Assembly: GCA_003864575.1 (NCBI GenBank)
Contig: BHES01000027.1
Location: forward strand, 1-33,786
DNA from: Enterobacterales bacterium
GTDB taxonomy: Bacteria > Pseudomonadota > Gammaproteobacteria > Enterobacterales > Enterobacteriaceae
DNA length: 33,786 nucleotides
Direction: 5' to 3'
A program made the position numbers and the translations under genes. This document shows, piece after piece, positions 7,470-16,731 of this stretch. The notes beneath the pieces are model-generated. The model made no database searches, was not told where the DNA came from, and saw nothing but the letters and a program-made list of their open reading frames with translations. The stretch's first letter is position 1; the number at the start of each line of letters is the position of its first letter.

Positions 7470-8855
7470 TTAAGCACTACCGACCTGACTCAGGCGTTTG
7501 CCAGACATCAGGTTTTTCTCGATATTTTCCAGGGAGATATTTTTGGTTTCAGGGACGAAAACAATGGTCAGGACAATACACAGGACGTTGAGAATGCCAT
7601 ACAGCCAGAAGGTCGCCGCGCTGCCCATAAAGTCGATCAGCGTCAGGAAGGTCGCACCGATGATCATGTTGGCGATCCAGTTAGCCATGGTCGAGCAGGT
7701 GACGCCAAAGTCGCGGCCTGCCAGCGGTTGGATCTCTGAGCACAACACCCAGATCAGCGGCCCCGCGCTCATGGCAAAACCGGTAATGAAGATCAACAAC
7801 AGCAGGACCGCAGTGTATTGCTGCGCTGCCGAGCTGATGCCGACAAAGAACATATAGCCCATCAACCCCATGCAAATACCCATGACGCTGAAGCCAAGTT
7901 TTAAAATAGGTTTACGTCCCCAGCGGTCCACCAAGCCGATGGCGATAAAGGTCGCCAACACGTTGACCAGACCGGCGATCACCGTGCCCCACATCTGCTC
8001 TTTGGTGGTGGCGAAACCGGCAATGGCGAAGATTTTCGGTGCGTAATACATGATGACGGTCATGCCGGTGAACTGCTGCATGAACTGCAATAACACACCC
8101 AGATAGGTCGAGCGTCGGAAGTGGCTGTTAGAACGAAATAGCTGCCAGCCGCGCTGCTTTTGCTGCACGTTTTCACGGATAGCATCCAGCTCTTTTCGTG
8201 CATCGTCAGTGGAGGAACGCAACAGCGTCAGCACGGTCATCGCCAGATCGTTCTTGCCTTTCATCGACAGCCAGCGCGGACTTTCCGGCAGTGTCAGCAC
8301 GCCGATAAACAAAATCAGTGCCGGGAAAGTAATGATACCCAGCATCCAGCGCCAGTCACCGCTGGCGCTGAAGCCAACGTCGGAGAGGAAAGCGGCTAAA
8401 ATGCCGATAGTGATCATCAGCTGATAGAGCGAAATCATGCTGCCACGGATATGCTCCGGTGCGATTTCTGACAGATAGAGGGGTGCCACAAATGACGCGA
8501 CCCCAACCGCTACGCCCAACAGGAAACGCGAGATTTCCAGGGTGATCAGATCCGGTGCAAAGGCACATCCGAGTGAACCGACAACAAACAGCACTGCGCC
8601 AATCAACAAGGTTTTCTTACGCCCGATACGCCCGGACATCGGGCCGCTGCACAGCGCGCCGAACGTCGCCCCGAGCATCATGATGCTGACAACCATCTCC
8701 TGCTGATGGCTGCTTAAACCAAATTCATCCGCGATAAAAGGCAGTGCGCCTGCGATAACGCCCATATCCAGACCAAACAATAGCCCTGCCAGCGCCGCAA
8801 GCAGGCAAATCAAGTACGTTTGCCCATTGGTATGGGGTAAATTTCGAGTGCTCAT
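7470..8855 (-). CDS. GalP-like sugar:H+ symporter (MFS sugar porter)
   Basis: A 461-aa, 12-helix sugar porter. It shows AALAGLLFGLDMGVIAGALP in helix 1, GRIGRKK, the PESPRWL signature at the end of helix 6, FMQQFTGMTVIMYYAPKIF in helix 7, DRWGRKP, and PETKNISLE at the C-terminal end. Over most of its length it reads like E. coli GalP, with AraE somewhat more distant, so galactose, arabinose or a related aldose is the expected substrate. It sits 72 nt downstream of dgoA and 66 nt upstream of the ACS transporter. A sugar rather than acid transporter in a dgo-type operon implies that the pathway starts from the free sugar, oxidised inside the cell, perhaps by the SDR enzyme. Whether this is the cell's main galP or a paralogue cannot be seen here. 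Confidence 0.88.
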   Translation of the reverse strand: MSTRNLPHTNGQTYLICLLAALAGLLFGLDMGVIAGALPFIADEFGLSSHQQEMVVSIMMLGATFGALCSGPMSGRIGRKKTLLIGAVLFVVGSLGCAFAPDLITLEISRFLLGVAVGVASFVAPLYLSEIAPEHIRGSMISLYQLMITIGILAAFLSDVGFSASGDWRWMLGIITFPALILFIGVLTLPESPRWLSMKGKNDLAMTVLTLLRSSTDDARKELDAIRENVQQKQRGWQLFRSNSHFRRSTYLGVLLQFMQQFTGMTVIMYYAPKIFAIAGFATTKEQMWGTVIAGLVNVLATFIAIGLVDRWGRKPILKLGFSVMGICMGLMGYMFFVGISSAAQQYTAVLLLLIFITGFAMSAGPLIWVLCSEIQPLAGRDFGVTCSTMANWIANMIIGATFLTLIDFMGSAATFWLYGILNVLCIVLTIVFVPETKNISLENIEKNLMSGKRLSQVGSA

Positions 8856-8927
8856 AAAGTACCTTCCATGTAGAAAACAGACCGTTGTTGTCGTTGGAAT
8901 AGCGAAGCTCGCCGTCCGTTGAATGGG

Positions 8928-9578
8928 TTACCCGTCCAAACTTTGTTGCCATGCGTGACGGTAGGCATCCGCCTTTTCACGCAGGGAAATGAGTGACATT
9001 CCAGGTTGATATAATCCGCCACCGAGGCCAAACCCCTGTGCACCAGCCTGTACATAGGTGCGCATTTGCGCCGCATCCGCCGCGATCCCCCCCACCGGCA
9101 AACAAATCACTTCACGCGGCAACACGGCGCGCAGGGCTTTGGTAACGGCCGGTGTGACGATCTCCGCCGGGAACAATTTCAACCCGTGCGCCCCCGCTTG
9201 CAGGGCACGGAATGCCTCTGACGGCGTCGTCACACCCGGCAGGCTAATCAGATTCAACGCACAGCTCGCTTCAATGACGGCCACATCGGCATTCGGTGAA
9301 ATAATTAACTGCCCCCCCGCCTGCGCCACGCCGACGACCTGCTGCGGGGTAAGCACCGTCCCGGCGCCGACATAAGCACGTCCGCTAAGCACATCAGCCA
9401 TAATGCGGATAGATTCCAGCGGCGACGGGCTGTTCATCGGCACTTCAAGATAGGTAAAACCACACTCCACCAGCGTCAGCGCCACGCCTTCTGCTTCTGC
9501 CGGCGTAACACCGCGTAAAATCGCCACCAGCGGCAGCGAACACTGCTGCCATTCTTGGGAAAATTTCTGATAATTCAT
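8928..9578 (-). CDS. dgoA: 2-dehydro-3-deoxy-6-phosphogalactonate aldolase
   Basis: Class I aldolase of the KDPG/KDPGal family, 216 aa. It cleaves 2-keto-3-deoxy-6-phosphogalactonate to pyruvate and glyceraldehyde 3-phosphate. E45 (TYLEVPMNSP) and the Schiff-base lysine K134 (GLKLFPAE) are in place, with GAGTVLT and PVGGI in the barrel. The MNSP variant and the neighbouring dgoK favour KDPGal over KDPG as substrate. The start is the ATG at 9576-9578, which overlaps the dgoK stop (ATGA, 4 nt); longer frames reaching 9662 run inside dgoK and have no homology. It ends 72 nt before the GalP-like gene in the same operon. Confidence 0.93.
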   Translation of the reverse strand: MNYQKFSQEWQQCSLPLVAILRGVTPAEAEGVALTLVECGFTYLEVPMNSPSPLESIRIMADVLSGRAYVGAGTVLTPQQVVGVAQAGGQLIISPNADVAVIEASCALNLISLPGVTTPSEAFRALQAGAHGLKLFPAEIVTPAVTKALRAVLPREVICLPVGGIAADAAQMRTYVQAGAQGFGLGGGLYQPGMSLISLREKADAYRHAWQQSLDG

Positions 9579-10468
9579 GCGAAGACTCCACTGTGATAAA
9601 TCTGCGATAACCCCTGAACAAAGCAGGCCGATCCGTCTGCTGCATGCAAACTCATGCCACACTGGCGGGCAGCGCGCTGATAACTCAGGGTCAGCGCCGG
9701 AGAACCCACTACCCAGGCCTCTTCAATTTCCAGCGCCGCCAGCTCGCTGCCGATCAGCAACCCATAGAGATAACTGCTGACCTGTGCAGGGGTCATCGTC
9801 CCGCGCAGCCGTAAGGTGCGGGCGGAGAAAATGGCGTGGCTGAGAAAAGGGGATTTCTTGCTGTTGGCGACGCCGAGATCAAACGCCGCGTCATTCTGTT
9901 CACAGGAGGGTAAATCTTTGCCGAGCAGAGAATGGTTGATCAGCGTGGCGTAGAGCTCACCGGTCATGAAAGTGCTGAAGTCAATCAGTGAGCCATCGCG
10001 TAGTTTGGCGTGTTTGCTGTGGGTACCGGGCAGGATCACCCGATGTGTCGCCGCCGGGTGTAACTCTGCCAGCCCTAAAAGCTGGACCTCTTCACCGCGC
10101 ATCACGTCCGGGAACCCCCACTCACTTTCGCAGGTCGCCCCGGCCACAATATGACAACGGCTGCCCCACGACGTGGTGACTTCAACGGCGTGCGCAGCGA
10201 AATCACCGGCACGCGCAGGCAGCGTCACATAAGGCACCTCCGCCCAGCCTTGCTGTGAACCCACCATACCGGCCATCAGGATGGGCAAACTGCCGTGTTG
10301 TATCAGCCAGTCATTGAGCAGTGATTGCAGGGTGGCACCAAAGCGGCGGTCCGTGACCTGCAACAGTCCCAGAGGCGCACTCCGACGCTCTTCTGTCTCG
10401 TGATGATTAATTAGAAACGCACGGAAGTTGGTGGTTCCCCAGTCAATGGCTATCCATTTCTTGCCCAT
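9575..10468 (-). CDS. dgoK: 2-dehydro-3-deoxygalactonokinase
   Basis: Phosphorylates 2-keto-3-deoxygalactonate at C6 with ATP, the step before DgoA. 297 aa from the ATG at 10466-10468, close to the 292 aa of E. coli DgoK. The N-terminal phosphate-binding motif AIDWGTTNFRAFL and the downstream GMVGSQQGW and LPGTHSK motifs are characteristic of this kinase family. An upstream in-frame start would add 14 residues that run across the operator sites and precede the conserved MGKKWIAIDWG start. It is the first gene of the leftward operon, directly behind tandem DgoR-like operators and the dgoR terminator, and it is translationally coupled to dgoA. Confidence 0.93.
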   Translation of the reverse strand: MGKKWIAIDWGTTNFRAFLINHHETEERRSAPLGLLQVTDRRFGATLQSLLNDWLIQHGSLPILMAGMVGSQQGWAEVPYVTLPARAGDFAAHAVEVTTSWGSRCHIVAGATCESEWGFPDVMRGEEVQLLGLAELHPAATHRVILPGTHSKHAKLRDGSLIDFSTFMTGELYATLINHSLLGKDLPSCEQNDAAFDLGVANSKKSPFLSHAIFSARTLRLRGTMTPAQVSSYLYGLLIGSELAALEIEEAWVVGSPALTLSYQRAARQCGMSLHAADGSACFVQGLSQIYHSGVFA

Positions 10469-10470
10469 TC

Positions 10471-10504
10471 TTGTATTACCTATCTTTGAATCTTGTATTA
10501 CAAG
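10471..10504 (-). promoter_or_regulatory. Two tandem GntR/FadR-type operators upstream of dgoK
   Basis: CTTGTATTACAAG (10492-10504) is a perfect 13-bp palindrome fitting the FadR-subfamily pattern TNGTNNNACNA. A second copy, CTTGTATTACCTA (10470-10482), keeps the first nine bases and most of the other half-site. The shared TTGTATTAC starts at 10471 and 10493, 22 bp apart, about two helical turns, on the same DNA face. They lie immediately before the dgoK start and are the natural target for the DgoR-type repressor encoded next door. A -10-like TGTAAT on the minus strand overlaps the perfect palindrome, which would fit repression by occlusion; the -35 is unclear. Confidence 0.75.
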
Positions 10505-10511
10505 TAGCATA

Positions 10512-10550
10512 GAAATAAAACAACCCGCGATCTGTGAATCAGATCGCGGG
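10512..10550 (-). terminator. Rho-independent terminator of dgoR
   Basis: An 11-bp perfect stem, CCCGCGATCTG (10524-10534) with CAGATCGCGGG (10540-10550), encloses a 5-nt loop. On the minus strand it is followed by a U-rich TTGTTTTATTT. It sits 15 nt after the dgoR stop and separates regulator transcription from the dgoK operon. Confidence 0.88.
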
Positions 10551-10565
10551 CTGGTTAAATAGTCT

Positions 10566-11297
10566 TTACATCAGATGCGAATATTTTTGCGGGGTGTCGC
10601 GCCAGAGTTTTTTATTGGCGGCTTCGAGCAGGATGCTGCGCATGATCTCCCGGGAGTTGTCCACCTGCTTCATACGGATGGCTTCCATCAGGATCCGGTG
10701 TTGTTCCACCGCTTCTTTGGTCAGTTGCAAATCTTCTTCCAGCGTCTGCTTAAACGACAGCATCATCGCTGCCGACAGCGCGCTGCCGATAGAGATCAGA
10801 AAAGGGTTATGACAGGCTTTGAGGATCGCCAGATGAAACGCCAGATCCCCTTCTTCGAACAGGCGGGCGGAATTTTGCTGCTGACCTTGCAACATCAGAT
10901 TCCAGGCATCTTCCATCGCGGCCAAATCATGGCCGTTAGCGTTGCTGGCCGCCATCGCCGCAGCGTTGGGCTCGAAAATCAGGCGCGTCACCATCAGATG
11001 CTCAACGATGTCCGGCTCAATGCCGACATCTTCCAGCCAGCTCAGTACATCGGCATCGAGGAAACTCCACATCTCGCGCGCATTGACGGTAGTTCGACGT
11101 TTGGGTTGAATCGACAACATGCCCTTAGCCGCCAGCACCTGTAACGCATTGCGCACTGAAGTGCGTGAAGCAGAGTATTGCAACGCCAGTTCATTCTCTC
11201 CGGCGATGGCGAGCCCAGCGGGTAGCTCCCCGCGGATCACACGCATAGCCAGATCACGGGTGATGGCTTCGGACACCGAAGGACCGGTCGTTTTCAT
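10566..11297 (-). CDS. dgoR: FadR-subfamily GntR regulator of the sugar-acid cluster
   Basis: 243 aa. The N-terminal winged helix (about residues 10-75) contains IAGENELALQYSASRTSVRNALQVL, the GntR recognition region. The C-terminal all-helical FCD domain carries the metal/ligand-pocket residues in FEEGDLAFHLAILKACHNPF and EQHRILMEAI. In E. coli DgoR represses the dgo operon and is released by D-galactonate; the same role is inferred here because dgoK and dgoA follow, with matching operators between. The start is the ATG at 11295-11297, preceded by AGGGG at proper spacing; the longer frame to 11375 has no support. It has its own terminator, so it is transcribed separately. Confidence 0.88.
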   Translation of the reverse strand: MKTTGPSVSEAITRDLAMRVIRGELPAGLAIAGENELALQYSASRTSVRNALQVLAAKGMLSIQPKRRTTVNAREMWSFLDADVLSWLEDVGIEPDIVEHLMVTRLIFEPNAAAMAASNANGHDLAAMEDAWNLMLQGQQQNSARLFEEGDLAFHLAILKACHNPFLISIGSALSAAMMLSFKQTLEEDLQLTKEAVEQHRILMEAIRMKQVDNSREIMRSILLEAANKKLWRDTPQKYSHLM

Positions 11298-11397
11298 GGA
11301 TGCCCCTTTGATTGTCGTAAAGCGATGATTGTAACCACAGAACGCCATAACAACAAAAGGGCAGAACCGGCCCATAGTCCAGTTTGTACATCAATAA

Positions 11398-11416
11398 CCC
11401 CTGACGATGTCAGGGG
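11398..11416. terminator. Hairpin between malM and dgoR
   Basis: CCCCTGAC (11398-11405), loop GAT, GTCAGGGG (11409-11416) form a perfect 8-bp stem. It lies 12 nt beyond the malM stop on the minus strand. The U-tract is poor on that strand (TTATTG) and better on the plus strand (GTGTTTTCTGTTTT). It probably ends the malK-lamB-malM transcript. Confidence 0.65.
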
Positions 11417-11428
11417 GTGTTTTCTGTT

Positions 11429-12340
11429 TTAACGCTTAACGCTCTCGATAAAGGTCTTACGGGCGGTTTTCGAGCCAAGACGTTCGGCTTCATCCAGCAG
11501 CTTCAGGGCTTTATCGACGTCTCCGGCTTTCACGGCTTTCTTAATGGCGTCGTTATAGTAGGTTTCAGAATCCGATAGCAGAGGCTGGGCGGGTTTAGCC
11601 GGTGCGGCTGGTGCGGCGGTGCGCGGTGCCGGTGGCTGACCAACGACAATCGGTGTGGCTGCGGGTGCATCTTCGGCGCTGTTAAAGCTCAGGGCCTGAC
11701 CAATCATGACGTTGCTGGCTTTCTGCTCGGCACGTACTTTAATGCTCAGCATACCGGATGGCGTATGGCGGGCCACCGGGTCCGGGATATCTGGCACAGC
11801 GTTACCAACACCGGCGGCATAGGCCTTGGCCGGATTGGTCATCTGCGTGGTCTGGGCCAAATCTTGTTTGGTGGTGTACACCAGCAGATAAATTTGTTTC
11901 TGACCCAGCGCTGGCGTCAACTTCAGGGTGCCTTCCAGACGATCGCTGGAGACAATGCCCGGTTTCTCATACGGGAAGTAGCTCGACGGATAATAAGCCG
12001 CCGGGCGCATCTGTTCGTCCAGTACCAGCACGTTCGGCGCATACACGGTTTTACCGGTCGCGATGCTGGTCAGGGTTATTTCCAGCGATCCACGGTCCGC
12101 AGGCAGCGCAAATGCACCTACCGCGCCCTGAATATCGCCCTGATTAATTTGCACGCCAGAAGTACTGAGCGTGACATCCTGCGTCACCGGCGGAACCAGC
12201 GGCGTCCACGATAAATTATGTAAAGTCTGAGCCGAAATCACCGGCGCGACTGACGCATCATTTTGTGCCGCGTTCACTCCCGCAGGAACGGCAGCCATCA
12301 GGCTCAGCGACAAACACAGTGACAGCAGATTTTTTTTCAT
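11429..12340 (-). CDS. malM: Maltose operon periplasmic protein MalM
   Basis: 303 aa, close to E. coli MalM (306). An N-terminal signal peptide (MKKNLLSLCLSLSLMAAVPAG...) exports it to the periplasm. The middle follows MalM (LSWTPLVPPVTQDVTLS, a beta-rich domain). A proline/alanine-rich linker around residues 230-255 leads to a short C-terminal helical segment (YYNDAIKKAVKAGDVDKALKLLDEAERLG). MalM's molecular function is still not settled; it is co-regulated with maltoporin. The ATG at 12338-12340 is chosen for its AAGGAA Shine-Dalgarno and for opening directly into the signal peptide. It follows lamB after a 218-nt gap filled by a palindromic repeat. Confidence 0.93.
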   Translation of the reverse strand: MKKNLLSLCLSLSLMAAVPAGVNAAQNDASVAPVISAQTLHNLSWTPLVPPVTQDVTLSTSGVQINQGDIQGAVGAFALPADRGSLEITLTSIATGKTVYAPNVLVLDEQMRPAAYYPSSYFPYEKPGIVSSDRLEGTLKLTPALGQKQIYLLVYTTKQDLAQTTQMTNPAKAYAAGVGNAVPDIPDPVARHTPSGMLSIKVRAEQKASNVMIGQALSFNSAEDAPAATPIVVGQPPAPRTAAPAAPAKPAQPLLSDSETYYNDAIKKAVKAGDVDKALKLLDEAERLGSKTARKTFIESVKR

Positions 12341-12430
12341 CGTTATTTCCTTTTGAATCACCATGAAGGCTGGCGGTTAGCCTAAACACCCCGCCAGCCA
12401 GCACATCTTAAAGCCAATATAGAACTCGGC

Positions 12431-12557
12431 TTTTCCCTATAGCCTTCGTGTTGTGGGCAGGCGGCAACCGAACTCATCCCCGGGAGCGTAGATAACTACG
12501 TGACCGGGGTGAGTAAGGGCAGCCAACGCACCCACAGCGCGAAGGATGACGGGAAAA
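12431..12557. repeat. Palindromic intergenic repeat, copy A (after lamB)
   Basis: A multi-branched palindrome between lamB and malM, beginning 1 nt from the lamB stop. Nested arms pair: TTTTCCC with GGGAAAA at the ends, CCTTCG with CGAAGG, TGTGGG with CCCACA, a CCCCGG/CCGGGG arm, and an apical CGTAG-ATAA-CTACG. It shares the cores AGGCGGCAA (12459-12467) and GCCAACGCA (12522-12530) with the repeat after bglX, at the identical spacing of 63 nt. In the transcript it would form a large hairpin that could protect the lamB mRNA end or reduce readthrough into malM. Confidence 0.85.
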
Positions 12558-12558
12558 G

Positions 12559-14993
<2,435 letters not shown>

Positions 14994-15139
14994 ACCCGAC
15001 TCCTGAACTGACTGGTCAAAATATCCTGTGAGGCAAGGCGGACAGCGAGGTAATTTGCCTTGTCAGCAAGGGAACTGAATGTCAGCAAGAGTGAGGGAAT
15101 AGGCAGATTTGGTAATCATCCGTAACAAAGTTTTTCACG

Positions 15140-15162
15140 GGGGAGGAGGAAGGAGGATGAGC
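15140..15162 (+). promoter_or_regulatory. MalT boxes, malK side
   Basis: GGGGAGGAGG (15140-15149) matches the MalT consensus GGGGA(T/G)GAGG at all ten positions. GAGGATGAGC (15153-15162) follows 13 bp later and matches eight of ten. Both are read on the plus strand. Their position, about 150-170 bp from the malK start, fits the upstream cluster shared by the divergent promoters in the E. coli malB region. Confidence 0.8.
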
Positions 15163-15267
15163 ATTTCGCGTAACCGGCTGAAAGTTCATACCAAAGATCA
15201 AATTCGTGATCTGAATGGCAAATTCCAACCCATATTTTTGAGTGATACCCCACAGAATGCCCAGCAG

Positions 15268-15283
15268 TGTTAACTGGATCACA
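15268..15283. promoter_or_regulatory. cAMP-CRP binding site, mal control region
   Basis: TGTTA-N6-TCACA, nine of ten positions of the CRP consensus TGTGA-N6-TCACA. It lies between the two groups of MalT boxes, the arrangement used in E. coli for joint CRP/MalT activation of malE and malK. Confidence 0.72.
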
Positions 15284-15308
15284 CAACCAGAGGCGGGGGC
15301 GTAGAGAG

Positions 15309-15318
15309 GGGGATGATG
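15309..15318 (+). promoter_or_regulatory. MalT box, malE side
   Basis: GGGGATGATG matches nine of ten positions of GGGGA(T/G)GAGG. It lies about 115 bp before the malE ATG, suitable as the promoter-proximal activator site for malEFG. Confidence 0.7.
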
Positions 15319-15432
15319 AAGCCGCATTGTCTTATCGCCGACACTGGTCCGGCAAGCTTTTCTTATTTCCTCTAAGAACACGAACATCTAATAAGAACCC
15401 GACTCCCTACAGGACCTATAAAGGATTGGATT

Positions 15433-16662
15433 ATGACTCTCAGTATCAAGAATCTTAGTATCAAGACTCCTTCCATAAAAAAAATGGTCAAACACACTCT
15501 GGCCGTTTCGGCGTTGGCCACACTGGTGTTGTCCTCTTCTGCTTTTGCCAAGATAGAAGAAGGCAAACTGGTTATCTGGATTAACGGCGACAAAGGCTAT
15601 AACGGCCTGGCGGAAGTCGGTAAAAAATTCGAAAAAGATACCGGCATCAAAGTCACGGTCGAACACCCTGACAAACTGGAAGAGAAGTACCCGCAGGTTG
15701 CCGCCACCGGCGACGGTCCGGACATCATCTTCTGGGCACATGACCGTTTTGGCGGCTACGCGCAGTCGGGCCTGCTGGCTGAAATCAGCCCAGATCAGGC
15801 ATTCAAAGACAAACTCTTCCCGTTCACCTGGGATGCCGTCACCTACAACGGCAAGCTGATCGGCTATCCGGTTTCCGTCGAAGCGCTGTCGCTGATTTAT
15901 AACAAAGACATCATTAAAGAAGCCCCGAAAACCTGGGAAGAGATCCCAGCGCTGGACAAAGAGCTGCGCGCCAAGGGTAAAAGCGCCATCATGTGGAATC
16001 TGCAAGAACCCTACTTCACCTGGCCAATCATCGCCGCTGACGGCGGCTATGCGTACAAATACGAGAACGGCAAATACAACATCAAGGACACTGGCGTAAA
16101 CAACGCGGGTTCACAGGCGGGTCTGCAATTCATCATCGATCTGGTGAAGAATAAGCACATCAACGCCGACACCGACTACTCCATTGCCGAAGCCGCCTTC
16201 AACAAAGGCCAGACCGCAATGACCATCGACGGCCCGTGGGCATGGTCAAATATCGATAAGAGCAAAATCAATTACGGCGTGACACTGCTGCCGACCTTCC
16301 ACGGCAAGCCATCCAAACCGTTTGTCGGCGTGCTGACGGCCGGGATTAACGCGGCCAGCCCGAACAAAGAGCTGGCGAAAGAGTTCCTCGAAAACTACCT
16401 GATGACCGACGAAGGCCTGGCCGCCGTCAATAAAGACAAGCCGCTCGGTGCCGTGGCGCTGAAGTCTTATCAGGAACAGCTGGAAAAAGATCCGCGCATC
16501 GCCGCCACCATGGCGAACTCACAAACGGGTGAAATTATGCCGAATATCCCGCAAATGAGTGCTTTCTGGTACGCCGAACGCAGCGCCATTATCAACGCCA
16601 TCAACGGCCGTCAGACCGTGCAACAGGCACTGAAGGAAGCCGAGACCCGCGTCACCAAATAA
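15433..16662 (+). CDS. malE: Maltose/maltodextrin-binding periplasmic protein MalE
   Basis: The substrate-binding protein of the MalFGK2 importer, 409 aa. The mature part starts [20 protein letters not shown] and follows E. coli MBP throughout, including [44 protein letters not shown], and QMSAFWYA near the end. The signal peptide, cleaved after SSAFA, is about 39 residues instead of 26. Its extra N-terminal part has three near-repeats of an SIK tripeptide ([15 protein letters not shown]), encoded by a short DNA duplication. AAGGA 8 nt upstream supports the ATG at 15433, but an internal start at the ATG of MVKHTLAV, 17 codons in, would give a normal-length signal peptide. First gene of malEFG. 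Confidence 0.96.
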   Translation: MTLSIKNLSIKTPSIKKMVKHTLAVSALATLVLSSSAFAKIEEGKLVIWINGDKGYNGLAEVGKKFEKDTGIKVTVEHPDKLEEKYPQVAATGDGPDIIFWAHDRFGGYAQSGLLAEISPDQAFKDKLFPFTWDAVTYNGKLIGYPVSVEALSLIYNKDIIKEAPKTWEEIPALDKELRAKGKSAIMWNLQEPYFTWPIIAADGGYAYKYENGKYNIKDTGVNNAGSQAGLQFIIDLVKNKHINADTDYSIAEAAFNKGQTAMTIDGPWAWSNIDKSKINYGVTLLPTFHGKPSKPFVGVLTAGINAASPNKELAKEFLENYLMTDEGLAAVNKDKPLGAVALKSYQEQLEKDPRIAATMANSQTGEIMPNIPQMSAFWYAERSAIINAINGRQTVQQALKEAETRVTK

Positions 16663-16673
16663 CACGTAAAAAC

Positions 16674-16703
16674 TGGCGTGAAGCGCATGTCGCCTTCACG
16701 CCA
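16674..16703 (+). other. Intergenic hairpin between malE and malF
   Basis: TGGCGTGAAG (16674-16683) and CTTCACGCCA (16694-16703) form a perfect 10-bp stem with a 10-nt loop, just after the malE stop, and no U-tract. In E. coli the same place holds REP elements that protect malE mRNA and set the high MalE:MalF ratio. This hairpin is different in sequence but sits where it could do the same job. Confidence 0.75.
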
Positions 16704-16731
16704 CAGCTTCAACCTGAAGGATGATGAGTCT

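Larger units (their letters stand above)
14994..15432. promoter_or_regulatory. Divergent malK / malE control region
   Basis: A gene-free 439 bp between the divergent malK and malE start codons. It holds MalT boxes and a CRP site, annotated separately, as expected for a bidirectional MalT- and cAMP-CRP-activated region. No further gene is convincing; a 101-residue minus frame at 15082-15387 has no homology and overlaps the control sites. The malE-side promoter should lie near 15330-15350, but I see no clear -10, which is usual for MalT-dependent promoters. Confidence 0.85.

Noticed and set aside
11298-11397. A DgoR operator before dgoR (TTGTAACCACA and TTGTACATCAA look partly similar).
   Set aside because: Both break the AC half-site of TNGTNNNACNA; similarity is too low to call autoregulation.
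16678-16731. Upstream start for malF adding 18 residues.
   Set aside because: This stretch is the intergenic hairpin; the start at 16732 gives a length and N-terminus like known MalF.
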